DNA of 64,000 bases from Amphibalanus amphitrite (taxonomy: Eukaryota > Arthropoda > Thecostraca > Balanomorpha > Balanidae): the NCBI RefSeq assembly GCF_019059575.1, contig NW_024881852.1:310001-374000 (forward strand), in the 5' to 3' direction. Under the pieces are notes generated by a model that was given only the letters and a program-made list of their open reading frames with translations, ran no database searches and had not been told where the DNA came from. Positions 12,333-26,190 of this stretch are shown piece by piece. Made by a program: the position numbers and the translations under genes. The stretch's first letter is position 1. Each line of letters begins with the position of its first letter.

Positions 12333-15300
12333 ACAGTAGACCGACGGAGGGCTCAAACACCTGATTTAGGTGCGGACAGCTGGACAGTTACCAAAAACGA
12401 CACATATTAAGTGAACTGATGAATAAAAGTGACGAGGTTTCGTAGAAGAATTGGGGACAACAGATGGGCCAAGGATAAGATGAAAAAAACAGCTGCCCAA
12501 TGGTAACGAAATAGACTTCACCTTATCTACTGGTGTTACGTCAGGAATGCTGGATGCACTTGCATGGATATATCACTCGTGCACCTAGAAGCCCGCTCTA
12601 GAGTGCAGAACTTGTGACCTCTACTCTCTCCATATGCCTATTACTACAATGATCTATGATCTATTCTGATTCATTCTTAACAAACGAGTAGCAACAAATG
12701 ACCAGACACATAAGTAGAAAACCACTGAAACGTATCAATTATTCTACACACATACTCAAGGGCGGCAGATCAGTAGTGCATTGGGGGGGGGGGGGAGGCG
12801 GGATGGAGGGAAGCGATGGATGGCCGCTGTTTGAGCCAAGAACGTTGCAAGCGTTTTTTTAGGGGGGGGGGGGGGTCAATGTTTGTTGCTGAACACAGTA
12901 CAAATGATGAGATAAGGAGACGGTCAAAAATATGCCTGCGGCTGCTGCTCTATGAAGCTATAGAAATTCTCAGATTTCTTGTTTGCCACCAACCCGTCAT
13001 TCGCAGGACTTCCCCGTGCACACACTGGACACCTTCCCATAGTTATGTGGCGTCCTGCGAACACCGGCGGTTGCGAGGGCTCACACACAGGCAGACAGCT
13101 GTGCGTGCGCCGTGCGCGACCGGCTGGCGCCGCCCTTCCGGCTCTGGTCGGCGGCTCGTGGCCCGTGTGATGCGCTCTGAGCAGTCACGGTGGGGAGGGG
13201 TGCTCACTGCTCATCCTGCTCACATCCTCTCCGGGACCAGGGGGGGGGGGCGGCCGACAGGCAGATAACTCACTCCTAGCCACATAGGCAGTCGAACGGC
13301 ACAGTTACCTATTGATACAGCCATTGTTATCTATGATGACACAGCGCATTGCTGCCCAACACACATTTTATGTGACTTAATGATTGGTCCCAAGGCCTCC
13401 TCGGTTAATTAACAAAAAAAAAATGTGGTGAGAAATGAGCAAGAGCTCGAAGCCGATTCCTTAACACGCTTACAATTGATAATTATGAACACCTGGCTAC
13501 ATCAAGTCGTCTGATCATATCCCTCTCCCACTGATCATAAGCTAATCATGTGATCAGCCGTCATAGACTACTCATGATCGCGTCATAGGTCACGATTCTT
13601 CTTTCGAACGGATTGCAAAACTTGGCTTCGAAACCTGACATATACCTATAACTTATAAAAACGACTTTCAACGCATTCCTATGAGACCTCGGGCTCGAAT
13701 CATGATTACCTATCAATAACCAATTTAGAATGTCAATGTAAAACGTTTAGATTTTAACGTTATTGAAAAAGCCTTGTCGAAATCCTTGCTAACATTCCAA
13801 CCTGGCGAGGGAACTGCTCATACACATCGCCCATAGCTCAGAAGCACTATGTGCTTATGCCCGAACCGTTGTACATTGACGCGTCCCCGGACCGTATATG
13901 TATAGCCCCGGCGTGGCACATGCGGCCGGTCCGTGCGCTGGCCATCTGCCGTGCAGGGCCAGGCGCCGCGGCCGGCCGTGTTTAGCGGTGCTGATTGTCG
14001 GCCGGCCGCGCACACGGCCCGCCGGATTACACACGAATTATCACTATCGGCCACCACGCGGTGCGACAAAATGATTTGTTAGTTCTGCTTATTTGGACAG
14101 TTTACGACGTCCGTATAGGACAGTTATTGTTCCAACACGGCCTAATGCCGCGCTAATACCCAAGTGTGGGCAATGGGCCGCCCTCGGTCGCGCGAGCTGC
14201 GAGATATTTATTGATGGCGTCATCGGTATCAGCGGTACAGAGAGGTGCCGCCGCCGGCGCCGCCAGCCGCCAGTAAATCACACGGCCGGCGGCGACGCAC
14301 CCGCCCCGATTGCCGCATCGTAAACGGCGCACGGCGCTATAAACTTTACACCGGCCAAATGTTGACTCTCCTGATACCGCCCACCGATTCGGTAGCAATT
14401 AAACTTGATAAACCAGAAGCCGGTGACGATAATATTAGATGATCCGGATTCCGTTTTGAAGAGGGTGCGTACCGAGGTCGACCTGCGACCCCTCGTCGTC
14501 CAGTGTTCGCATCGCTCCCATACGGGACATGTGCGCACACCATGGCCTCACACTATAGATAGGCGTGCTCCGGGCTATGGGGCGACAGCATTACTTCCAG
14601 ACTGGTATCAGATACGTGGAAATGTGGGCGTCTCCACACTCCACCGGAAACTGTGCCACACAAGGAATCAATACCTACCAAATTCCCTATACAAAGATGG
14701 TCTAAAAATTCACACACAAATGGGGTAAAATTCACACACAATGCGGTAAAGTTAAAGCTGAATTCGAAAGTCAGGACTCAATTATTTAACAAGAAAAATT
14801 CAATCAGAGCATTGGACTCGATCTGTTCGAAAGCTAAACAGAGAACCGAAAACGTTTCAAATACCTTGGTAGGGTAGAGTCGTAGACATATCCTCACAAA
14901 ACGTCAGTGTAATTGGCGCCATCCCACATATGGATTTCAATCAAAAGAAGCAGCATCTGTCTGTAATGTAACTAGTCCACATAACATCAAAGGCATCAAA
15001 GCCCCATCAAAGCCCATCGCCGGCAGGTTCCCTACGGTCTCCGGCGAGCTGAACGTGGGACAGTCGCGGCGACCGTCCGGAGGGATGACCTAGGACCGCC
15101 GCGTGCGGCGACTGGCACGGTAACCGGAGCCGGCCACAGCGCGTTGTTTGCCCCGAGAAGCCCGCCGACACGCACAACCAAAGCCGATTAGTCGGCGATC
15201 ACCAGACGCAAAAGAAAACTGCGAAGCCTCTGACCACACGCGGCGGCCGGCCCACCCGCTCGGTGTGGCCTGTATCTTCAGCCGCCACCGGTGCCGTCTC

Positions 15301-17310
15301 TGCCTTGGGCAGGGTCGGTGCTGTGTTGTCGAGTGGAGCAGCCGGGCTGATCCCCAGTTGTGCCACGATTAGCGGCGGATCAGCCGGCGGTCGGCCTTAC
15401 ACCAATGTTGCAGCAGCGCCGTATCGGGTCGGCTCTGGCCGGGCAGCCGATACGCCGAGATTGACTGCGACAGCGGCCAGCGAGCTGAGGCGGCCGACTG
15501 CCGGGGATAGGTCGAGAGAGGGACTGGGAGAGATACTCGCCTTCCCTGGACGAAGTCTCCGGGAGGAGTGCAAGTCAGGCGGGCAATGGACAGCTCAATG
15601 AGCTGCCCCCATGCACGCACCGCTGCCAATACAGGAATGATGCTGATGCTAAGCGAAATAGCTCAAGTGAGACAAGGAACGGAAGGAAATGGGCATCGGT
15701 AAGGTCAAAGGTGCGAGGTTAAAAACAAAGTTACCGGTACAAATCGGCAATGTGACGCACAAAAATGACTATCGAAACTGAAAATCTGGAGATCAGAAGT
15801 ATCCGCTTTCAGCTGGGCAATCATGTCCGAATAGTGCTAAGAGACATTGACATGTGACACCGTATCACGATCCAGGCTCGTCACAAAGTTTCACTAAACC
15901 ATCAACGAAAGCCATCGCCGCTGCAGACGCGCGACGCGCACTGCGATGATTGCCAATTGTGCGTGCTGTATTTAAAGAAATCCAGAGCCGGCATTCGTTC
16001 CGCTCGATTGGAAATGACTGAAGATGACTTTGATTTCGCCACCAGTAATTCAAATGGAGGCCGGCAGTGAGAACTCAACTCAGACCCCACAATGCAGGGT
16101 GAGGAAGTTGATAGCATAGTCGAGGGGACCACTTTGTCTTTATTCGACGACACTTCTTGATGGAGGACAACATAACGTATGGCATCGGCGAATCATCACA
16201 AACCTTGATAATCTTGCAGTTTTCTCCTAACAAATACCTATTGCGTAAAGGTATTCCTCTATGGTAAATGCTGCACACTAGAAACAAAATAAATACACTC
16301 CCTATCTAGCGAGAACAACACTAAATTGGCTAGCATTTCGGCCGCGCCTTGATCACGCGCTGTGGGCCGTCATTTCTGGGCCCGCCGGCGGCCCGACGAA
16401 CTCGGACTAATCACAGAGAGCGGCCACGACTCGGTACGAGGTCGGCCGGACCGTGGGGCGGCCGGACACTATACCACCGGCCCGCCGCCGGCGCGGGCCT
16501 CCCACCCCCGCCGTGGAGCTACCACCGACGGCCGGTGTCGATGGATCGCGTCTACATACACTCACACACGTACTCACACAATTCTCCTAACAAATCAGCC
16601 CATTTGGTCATCACAATGGCCGAAAATATACGCGGGCGATTTAGTTCGAGGTGCGAATCACCAGTGGCCGGTCTCACCCGGCGGCGCAGCACGCGCCACG
16701 GCGGGCACGTCTGATGGGTGATTGAGCAATGCACGTTACCTCTGGGCTGACAGGGCTGCATCGGCCGGGCGAGTCCATAACGGCGGCGCTACCGGCCGCA
16801 GAGGGACGCCGGGCCTCCCAGCCGCCACAAGGCCAGCTATTGCCCGAAGTCACCTCGGAATATTGCCTCTAGAATGCCTACCTATGTGTCCAACACGCTA
16901 ATACACAGTCTGGTACCTAAATCTCGGCATTGACGGTTCCGAAGCGCGCGCACCCCACCAGGATGGAAGGGGTGCCCACACCACCCGGGGCGAGCATCCC
17001 TCCCGTGACTCCCGGCCGTGCCACAGGGGAGGGACCGCTCGGCAGTCACTGTCACGACCTAAATCACATGTCACCCGCCGGCCGCGCCGGGCCGGACCCG
17101 CCCGCCCAGCGCACTCGCCTGTACAGTGGCCAGTCACTGAGCGGGGCGCCCTGTCTTCTAGCTCTGCTGCCGCGCCGTCGGCCGTCCGTCAGCCCAGCTG
17201 GAGGCACAGCTCGGACGAGTATAGGCTGCCGGGGCCCCAGTGGACGGGCACGTGCAGCTGCAGCTGCAGCGGCGGCTCGTCGGCCGGCCGCGCCGCCCAC
17301 GCCGCGCCGC
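12333..17310. other. 5 kb gene-free interval between the repeats and ANKRD13C
   Basis: No exon with family similarity was recognised on either strand. There are poly-G tracts near 12781-12796, 12859-12874 and 13239-13250. CpG-rich patches (about 13900-14050, 14220-14330, 15010-15560, 16350-16860, 16930-17300) contain many CCGGCCGG words. A TTTATT at 16139-16144 could be the minus-strand AATAAA of ANKRD13C, which would give a 3'UTR of about 1.3 kb. That is unproven. Confidence 0.4.
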
Positions 17311-17332
17311 ACATACACGCGTCTTCTGGGTG

Positions 17333-17348
17333 TCACAAGTCGGGGAAC
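17333..17348 (-). CDS. ANKRD13C: Duplicate copy of the ANKRD13C terminal micro-exon
   Basis: An 80-bp segment (17311-17380 and 17391-17460) is duplicated in tandem. Each copy carries a GCGCAG acceptor and a 16-nt coding remainder that completes Arg and encodes Phe-Pro-Asp-Leu-stop, the conserved ANKRD13C end. Splicing from the donor after 17818 to either copy gives the same protein. The distal copy described here would only shorten the 3'UTR. Confidence 0.7.
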
Positions 17349-17412
17349 CTGCGCGGAGCACACGACAGTCGGTCAGTCGACACACATCTCACATGCACGC
17401 GTCTTCTGAGGG

Positions 17413-20400
17413 TCACAAGTCGGGGAACCTGCGCGGAACACACGACAGTCGGTCAGTCAACATACTCAGCACAGAGTGGCATTGGACTGTGCACAGCTGA
17501 GCATTGGCCTTCAACACAATACATTTCAATCCAGATATCCTACAGAATGAACCATTTATTTTCTAAAAAACATCTCGATAACCAGCCTGACCAAGCATAG
17601 ACGGTGACGAAAGCAGAAAGCATGACGGTGGGTTACGTCAGCGCCGCCTATAACATCTGTCCGCCAGCTACCCTTGCCCTCTGTGGGCCCCCGGCCCCCC
17701 ACCCTGCCCGCTAGCGGCCGGCGCCCCCTGTGTCCGCCCCGTGGAGATGACTGAGCTGACTACCCTCGCCCTCTGCGGGCGCGCCACCCTGCCCGCCAGT
17801 GTCCGCCGGGGACTGACCGAGCCGGGTCCTCCGTGTAGTCAGCCGGCACCGCGAACAGGTGGCTCGGGTGGCTGTCGTCAAAGTAGAAGTCCTGGAAGGT
17901 GATTTGTGCCGTGATGGCTGGAATCAGCGGGATGTCTGGAACATAGCGCGGGCGGCACGGCGTTAGACCATCAGCGGGTAGCAACAAATACGTGACGTCG
18001 ATAAAAAATCACACATCAAATACTAATCTTGTTGGGTTTCTGGTCTCTCTCCACACAGGGAAATAAATAAGATAAGGCGTAAAAATTGTTTACGGTGTCC
18101 CATTTGAGGACGATCAGCCACTGTTAAAGCTTTCGTCAGCCGATCGGTACCATGCCGTCAGCAAAATGCGGTGGGAGGAGCTTATTTTGCCTGACAACAG
18201 CACAACTGCCGAATCGGTACAGACCTTATATAGAGTGGTATCAGGCACAGTGGCCCGCAAACAAAACCAGGCGCAGTATTATGTAAGACAAACGAAACGC
18301 AAACACACTGACACAACACAGCCTGCGAGAATTACTAAGCGAACAAAAACATTTGAGATAACCTCAAGATAGAGGGGATATTTTAGGGCAGTACCTATAC
18401 GTCCACAAAACTCACCGAGCTTGACGGGGAAGCCGGGCGGCAGCTTGCACTCAACGAACTGCTTCAGCTTGCTGAAGTGTTTGAAGGGCGCTATGACGTC
18501 CAGCACATCGAGCAGCATGCTGACCGTCAGAGGGAACTCCTGGCTCTGCAGAGACACCGAACGGACCCGGTTAGACCAGGACTCTGGGTTCCCACCGCCA
18601 GGGTCAGAGCGAGCTACGATTAATGCAGTAAAACACAAAATGCTCTCAATAAATCGAGGAGACAATTAAAAACGGACACGAGCACGAATAGTCCACTTGT
18701 CCAATAAAAAAGCTTTTGAAGTATCCCAATCAATCTATCATAACAAACCATAGCCTGACAAACGCCATAGACTGGTAACCAACCGTCTCCGGAGCCCACC
18801 CTTTCCCGTTCGGCCGATCTCACCATGGCCAGTGTGGCGTTTTTGAAGCGTTTGCAGCTGACTTTGGAGATGATGGCTCGTCCGACGCGCGGCGGGTTGG
18901 CCGGGTCGGCGGCCAGGTACTCCTCCCAGGAGACGGGCGGTGTGCTGGGCGGGTCCAGAGAGCTGCGGTGGGGCAGCTGCCGACACCGGAACAGTGGGTC
19001 AGACCACAGGCGGCGCGGAGACATGGGCAATACATGTGCGGGAGACCGGGCGGGCAAACAAAAACAGAGGGATGAATAATCCTATTAATGCATAACAGTG
19101 GCCTTAAGTACGACCAATATATACAAAAGAAGCCGCTACCCTGTCCGCCCCAAACTCTGTCGATACGTCCATCGGTCCATATTCTAGCCTCGCGCAATGC
19201 GCATGTCCATACTAGTCTACATGTCCGTCCGTGTCAATCCATCCGTCTGCCCCCCCCCCCCCGTCTCGTCCGTCCGTCTACGCTCACCTCTCGGACCTCC
19301 TCGGCGTCCAGCTGGTGCGCGCTGCCGCGAGTAATGGTGTCCATGAGCGCCTTGTTCTTCTGCAGGTCCTCGGCTGACAGGTGTTCGCGCCGCTTCCTCG
19401 TCTCCAGCACCACGCCGTGTACGTCGTAAAACTCGGCCTCGTACTTACCCACCGGCTCCTGACGGGGCGGCGAGGGACCATCGGTCGGGGAATGGCGCAC
19501 CGGGAGGGTAGTATAGACACGGTGACACTCTATTGAGCTGAGACGGACCACGCTAGTTCTAACGGCAACCGGTATGTGCATTATGTGATGATACTAAATT
19601 TACCATTTCCTTATTAATGGGGAACGCAAAATCGGAATGATTTTAACAGAGAACTAGATAATTAATAGATTAAAAAGTTGTATGCAAGAAAGTTCGTTTG
19701 TCACTATAAAATGGTTCCAACTTTGACCCCCTGGTTGATTAAAAAAATTTGCTATTGTGTTTTTTTTTTGCTATTATTTTCAGACATACAAACATCTGCG
19801 CACATATTCTGTGTTCACCGTCGCACTACAGCTACACTAAACGGCGCCAAACGTTTAGGACAACGCCATCTATCGTGATGTGTATAAGCAGAACTCTCCC
19901 GCCTTATGAACCACCCAACACCCGTCGGACGTACACACCTTTCGGTCGGAGCGGAAGAACCAGCCCTGCTGAGCGCGGCTGAACGTGATGGACTTGGTGG
20001 ACATCTGCGCCGACACGATGTCGCTGCTCATCAGGATGTCAATCTCCTCCTCGATCTCCAGCTCGGTCTCCTGGCGGCGGCAGCGGCGAGCGGTCAGAAA
20101 GGGGCACAGACGTTCAAACGAGCGCACAGCGAACTGGGCATTATTCTATGGTGCTTGGGCATGATTGGCGCTATGCTATGTGGCTCTAATACGGCGTGAA
20201 TTTTAATTCATTTTAAGGACGTAGAGCTACAATGAATAACGACGCAGAGCCTTGAGATGTAAAATAATGAAAAATAACTGGCAAGCCGACGAATGAAAAA
20301 TCAATGAATGGAGAAATGAATAAATCAGCACACCATTCGCCGAGTGCAACGACTGAGTAAAGCAGCATGAAACAGACATCCCCGAGCGTGACGAATCACG

Positions 20401-22786
20401 ATAAGGCCACGACCCTCTGTTACATGATAATAACAGCGTTAGATCAGCGACAGTCGCCTGCGTAGGCAGGTGACTCAGCCGCAGCTGCGCAACTGGCTCT
20501 ACACAACGAACACTACCGCTGCACAGCTCCCCATATTCCGTCCGCCCAAACAACGCCCCAGCCAGAAACAGCCCAGCGAACCACCGTAACCCCGGTCTCA
20601 CACACCGTGACCCGAGCCTCCACCCCGTGACCTGCGACTCGGTCCCGCATGGCTCGCGCCGCTCCCGCCCGCAGCCCGCGGCGGCGCTCACCTCGTATCG
20701 GACGGTCTGGTAGACGCGCAGCTTGTTGTCCAGCACCGAGAGCGACTGCGACGGCGGCGAGTCGCCGTTGAACAGGAAGCTGATGTCGCCGCGCTCCCAC
20801 TTGAAGTCGGCAAAGTCCACCAGCGTGGTGTCCAGTCGGATCGAGGCGCCGCGCTTGTAGATTTTGCACGTGTCCGACGGCAGGATGCGGTGAAGTAGCG
20901 GGACTGGAAACAAGCAGAGCGGCAGGTGAGCCCTCAGTCAGGAACAACAGACAACTTGGGTCAACTTACTTAGGACAGCATAGAGTTTGTAGCGTCATCA
21001 TTGAGCACGCAGCATCAGTCAGGGGTATTACGAAGCATGCGTTATCAATCTACGATAACAGAAAGCCCCCTCAGTTCGGAACAACACACAGCAGGAATCA
21101 TCAGCGTCAGCCATATCGTACCATCAGTATGGGTCAATATACATAGAAAGCATAAATAATCACGAGAATAACGACAGATAAGCCTACGAGCCGACAGTTA
21201 CCGAGCGTCACAGCGACTCACCCCAGGTTTGGAAGTCCCATTTGATTTCCATGTAGAAGTCGGGTATCTGGTGGAGGGCGGCCACCAGCGCCGGCCGACG
21301 GCGGTCCATCTGCTCCCGTGACTGGGTCTTCAGCTTCCGCAGCAGAGACGACACTGAGAAACGCGCAGAGAGGCCATCACACGGATAGCCTCAGCAGCGA
21401 CGACATTGGAGAAAGCGCTAATAGATGAAACTTACAACTTACGTATTTCCGCAGCTCAGTGACGTGATTCCGATTTGTATTTGGAGCTGGATACAGCTAA
21501 ACACACTGGGACAGGGCCATTACAACTGGTGACATGTTCTTTGTTTTGTTTGTTTGTTAATTAGGGCTTTAGGGCGCGTCGACTACGTTGGTCATTTTGC
21601 GCCCAAAAGGAACGACAAATAAGCATAGCACGAGCCATGGGATCCCCACGCTGATGGACAATTCGCTGGCTTTCATGCTAGTGCGTCAGATCACCTGTTT
21701 GTCGGTCTCCGTAGCTGATGGCCTCAGCCAGAGGGCTCCAGCCGTGTCCGTTCCTGATTTTCACAGTGGCATTCCTCGCCAGCAGCAAGTGCACGATTTC
21801 TGTGGCATCGGTACAGTATCACAGGTCAGAGTTTCACGATTTTAGCCGTAACTCTCGTATTTAAAGGGGGCAGATGTGGGGGTCAGACGGACCACTATCG
21901 CTTTTTTTCACGGATAACTCGCGTCAATAGCAACGGATCGCGACGAAACACTAAGTACAATCGAGTTAATCAATTTTGCACCTCAACTGTCTCAACTGAA
22001 AATTGCATGATCTTGACCCAAATGACCTTTGACCAGTGATATTATCCTTGAGACATGTCAGGCCAGAAAAGCGATTCGAGGCTATTTCAGCACACATAAG
22101 CTATCCATTTCCAGCCTTTTTGTGATTACAAACATGCCAAACAATCAACTAGCATAGGTAGCAAAGGCAGCTTTCAGTTTTGAAAAACGTATGCCTGCCC
22201 TTACCTTTGTGGCCCAGCATAACAGCCAGGTGTAGTGGAGTATTTCCTGCAAATCAAATAACAGCAATAAAAAGCTGCATACCAAGTAGGGAAAGTGCAC
22301 ACCACATAATGATAATAATAATAGGAAAATTAACAGGCTGATAAGAAATATTGAGCTTTAAAGCATATTGGTCAGAGTTGAATAATGGAAATACAAACAT
22401 TTACATAAAACTTGGTGAAAAACTACACATTGCTAAGAATAATAGAAAGTTGGTAAATGCATTAACAGCATCATATCAGTACATATTGCAATATTTAAGG
22501 ACCAATAAATACACATTAAGAAAAAAGGTATCAGCAAGAAGTGGTATTTGTAGACATTTTGGGAAAACAGGTAGCCCAAAAGCAGAAGTTCAACTTAATG
22601 AAAGAAAAACTTACCATGTTTATCTTTTCCATCTATGTCATGCTGCCTCAGAAGATTGGGTATTTTCTTAATTTTTCCCTTATAGACACATTCATGGAGT
22701 GGATATTCAGTTCTTGACAAGGCATCACTGCTATCTGTAGTTTCCAACGCTGGAGCTGCAGAATTGGACTGTCTGGCTGCCATCAT
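17413..22786 (-). CDS. ANKRD13C: Ankyrin repeat domain-containing protein 13C-like (11 coding exons, 460 aa)
   Basis: Assembled minus-strand coding exons: 22615-22786, 22205-22246, 21695-21799, 21222-21353, 20692-20903, 19939-20070, 19288-19458, 18824-18976, 18416-18545, 17818-17935, 17413-17428. All have GT-AG borders and consistent phase, and sum to 461 codons. The N-terminal third holds ankyrin repeats (KHGNTPLHLAVMLGHK near residues 57-72, then GHGWSPLAEAISYGDRQ). The rest matches the GPCR-chaperone domain: WDFQTW, LPSDTCKIYKRGA, IDILMSSDI, APFKHF, LPPGFPVKLDIP and the terminal RFPDL. Human ANKRD13C is an ER-associated protein that regulates biogenesis of certain GPCRs; the same role here is inference. 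The in-frame GTG upstream is not the start; two ATGs (22786, 22783) open the frame. A minus-strand TTTCAG acceptor near 22849 implies a noncoding first exon. The N-terminus is shorter than the human one (541 aa in total). Confidence 0.93.
17667..17835 (-). repeat. Tandem duplication around the ANKRD13C exon 10 donor
   Basis: The minus-strand sequence after the exon 10 end (CTCG|GTCAGTCC, then GGCGGACAC, GCGGGCAGGGTGG and AGAGGGC) is repeated about 90 bp further on in diverged form. In that copy the donor reads CTCAGTCATC and is probably dead. Confidence 0.6.
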
Positions 22787-22931
22787 TTTAGCATCAACTG
22801 AGGTACCATATATGATGCAGTTCACTTCAATTTATATTGGATGGATCTGAAATAAATAAGAATATTTATTGATTATTATAGCAATTTTGGCTCTATCTCT
22901 ACCACATTAGCCATAATTGTAATAAGCTAGG

Positions 22932-24073
22932 TTAACCCGCGCCCGGCTGGGGGTTCTGGATTTCCACGCCCTGCTGGGGGGAACCCCCCCCCTTCTAACT
23001 CGGCTCCTGGGCCACGTAGCGATACGCGGCGTTCGAAAGAGCGTCAAAAATAATGAGGAATTCACTTCGGTCAATTTTTTGGTCAGGTCAAAGGTCAGGT
23101 CACCAGAGGTCATTGAAGGCAAAATTTCGTCGATTTCCACGTCGAATGTCGACAATTTCCAAGAAGCCAACGCATAACTCGGGAACCAATAGAGCTACAG
23201 CGCCGCAGAAAAGCGCATTCGATAGCCCTATTAACGCCCGTTCTGAATAATTTACTCAGATTTGACCTAACGTCAACGGTTTTGCCTGCAGGGGGCAAAA
23301 ACTGCAAAAATAGCCGATTTTTTTCGGAAACAGTTTTTCTGCAATAACTTTTGACCCAAGCCTTGTACGAGCTTACTTTTACCGGCATCATGTTCCTCTC
23401 GTCAAGACGCATCGAATGACCTATAACTTGACCTTGAAAGGTCAACTTGAAAATTTGACCTCAGGTCAAGGTCATGACCTGACCGGAAAGGGTCATGTTG
23501 CATATCAGTCGATCCGTATCGTCGAGCTGAACACATCTAAGGCGTTTTCATCGCTCTAGCATGCCTCTATCAAAATTTATTTGCGAAAAACTGTTAGATA
23601 CCATTCGTGACCTAAGATGACCTCGGGGCATAAACAGGGGTCACGGACACCATTTTCATGTTCAGTGTGTCTAAACCACTTGTAATTCAGCGTTTGGGAG
23701 TGTTTATAATGTCTTTCATCCAAAAGAGGCGCATTTCAATTTTCTCCCATTGACTTATAATGGGGAGGTCGCAAAATTGACCTGACCTTAAGTCATCGAT
23801 ATCGAGATTCTGAGATAAACATTTTGTACATGCTATTGCTCTTAGCAATCGCTGAAAGTTTCAAAGCGATCGGTTACTCGGTGTAGCTATGACAGACATT
23901 GAAACTTTTTATGAGGTGAGGTCACTTCAAGTGACCAGGTCCTTGAATGACCTTGGTCTGAATTTTTAACAACATGTGTAGAATTGATGTATGATAAGGT
24001 GTACCTTTTGAGATATTCGCGAAAAACCACAAGGGGGGGTGTTCAAACACCCCCCCAGCAGGGCGCGGGTTAA
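22932..24073. mobile_element. TTAA-bounded, AGGTCA-rich element, copy B
   Basis: TTAA at 22932-22935 and 24070-24073 enclose 1134 bp. The termini are inverted repeats: CCCGCGCCCGGCTGGGGG on the left against CCCGCGCCCTGCTGGGGG on the right (17 of 18 match). A further copy of GCCCTGCTGGGGG lies just inside the left end. The interior has at least fifteen AGGTCA/TGACCT words and no long open frame. It lies directly upstream of ANKRD13C. Non-autonomous piggyBac-like insertion is inferred from the TTAA and terminal structure. Confidence 0.65.
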
Positions 24074-25920
24074 GTTATGTGATAAGTCCCCCATTCATGC
24101 CCTCTGATTAAATTCCTGAATGAGTTACTTGATTTTGAACGATCAGATGTAAGTAGGTGATCCATGAATGATGATATTTATATTAGGAAATTCACCATGA
24201 TTCAATGACATCATCGTTACATCACAACACGTGAGCCACACCCAGAATTCAAATATGTTTCAAAATACATGTTCATTGAAGACATTTCTAATTTCAATTT
24301 GTACCAATCAACTATCAGGCATAGGTACCAAAAGAGCAAAGAAAGTTTGCATGGCTTTAAAGTCATAGAGGGATCCTGTATGAACAAATATCATGTTTTG
24401 CTCTTTTACTTGAAAACCATTCCTTCTGAGTTAAATTTCTACACTGGAATATGACAATTTATTTATAGCAATGGCAAGAGGACCAGAGTGAAGAGGGTAG
24501 AGACAGGTAATGCATATAAATCGCTCGACCAGATACAGATCTGGTAGGTATCAGTGTCCTGATCTGTCAGTACAGATCAATCAGTGTCCTGTCAAGTGTC
24601 TACCATACCGGTCACCTGCTTTACACATATTAGTAGTCAAATATTGACATCTACATGAAAGGGAAACAATGAAATTAAAATGAAAATTGAGATAAAAATT
24701 ATGTAGCTTACACCTATCTTCAGAACCTATCTCAATTAATTGCTTATTAATAAAGCCAAAGAAAAGATAGCTGTACACCAATGAGTGTAATTTTTCAAGC
24801 AATCGAAAGTACAGCAAAACAAAGAAAAAGAAGTCCATGAGTTTATTTCTATGAATAACACCTACAAAAAACGCCCTTATTCACCTTTTCACTCACACAA
24901 AACACAAAAGAGCACCTATCGAATGGAGTAATCAAGGAACAGAGAAATCTCGGAAGTCTCCAATCTTGATGTTGAAAAAAATAAAATTACGTCATCAATG
25001 ATAAACGATTGTCTGCGATTTCTTCTTGTTTTGTTGAATTTCTTTGCTGTAAAAATTAGATGGTCATATTGAAAATAAATTTTGTCAAAAACTTTGTAAG
25101 CTATTTGTATCTTTATTTATATCTTATTATATTGATCATAGATAAACACTTGGTAGTGAAACAGAAACAATGATGTCATGATTCTGCAAGTAATATAAGT
25201 CGGGTTAAAATGCCTATTTGAATCTTGGGCGAAACCGGCGCGGATAAAGTGTAAGGTGGTAAAAGTTCGGGGATAAAGCGTTATCTCTAATCCATGATAA
25301 AGCCTTGGGATAATCGCCTTGGGATAACCCAGGATAACCCACAAAACCTTGACAAAACCAAGGCCCTAAAACATACCGGTAAACGGACAAAACCGATAAA
25401 CCTGTGTAGTGTAAGCTTGGTGACGACCTTGTTTAGATAATTTAAATACTGGATGAATTTTAGGGCAGGGTTTACATTTGATATCTGCTCATTAGACATT
25501 ATGTACGTAACTACGTATCTATGGCGACTATGGCACAAGTTGAAGTTAGCCGATTTTGCAAAATGGATTTGCTCCAGCATAACATTTTGGTTCAATATAA
25601 TTTAAAATTGTTAATAATAGGATTAAGTGCTAGCTGAAGCCACACTAAAGCCATATATAGATAAGTTTGTATCCAGACTAAGAAGTCCATGGACACGAGT
25701 TGTTGGTAACCAGACTGGAAAAAATACATGTTATGCCGAATATGTCCGGCGTAGTGGCGGGATTGCGCCAAAATTTCAGCGCACGTCCGGCGTAACTTCG
25801 CATGCACCGAATTCAGCGCATGGCAGCGCCAGCGGACGAATTGTTGGGCGCCGGGCGATCACATAATTTTTTGGCTTAATATGATCACCGAATTTATGCG
25901 GTACGCTGGACCCTCGGCAT
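24074..25920. other. Gene-free stretch upstream of ANKRD13C
   Basis: AT-rich to about 25600, then mixed. No coding exon is supported. A noncoding first exon or promoter for ANKRD13C (minus) and for the PRA1 gene (plus) could lie here, since the two genes are divergent, but I cannot place either start site. Confidence 0.35.
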
Positions 25921-25945
25921 GGAGCTAGCTAGCTGAACAGGTTGT

Positions 25946-26190
25946 TTATTTCCATGGTCCATGAAAGCCCAATGCCTCAATACGCTTAGCGCACTGTAGC
26001 GTCGTGCCGTGAAACAAGGCTGGAGCTGGAAGTTTCAGGGCCACACAAATCGGCGGAGCGGTGTGTTCGAGGCTGGCGGGAGCCAGCGAGGGCCGGGCAT
26101 CGGAGCAGCACGTGCTCCGGCACATCAGTCTCTTCTCGGCACACGGGCAGCAAAACTTTACAAATATCAGACAACTTTGCTGATGAATAT
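25946..26190 (-). pseudogene. Non-LTR retrotransposon C-terminal remnant
   Basis: The minus strand encodes a Cys/His-rich piece, CREETDVPEHVLLRCPAL (frame at 25986-26174), typical of the extreme C-terminus of jockey/R1-like ORF2 proteins (C-x-n-EH-x4-C-P pattern). The first cysteines lie in a neighbouring frame, so the copy is frameshifted. No reverse transcriptase core remains next to it. Confidence 0.5.

Noticed and set aside
11881-12360. Long open frames on both strands (SVRPS and DGRTDG repeats)
   Set aside because: They are produced by the GGAC microsatellite, whose period of four keeps all frames open.
22787-22825. Extended ANKRD13C N-terminus from a GTG codon
   Set aside because: GTG is not a normal eukaryotic start. 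Two ATG codons at 22786 and 22783 lie in frame just downstream.
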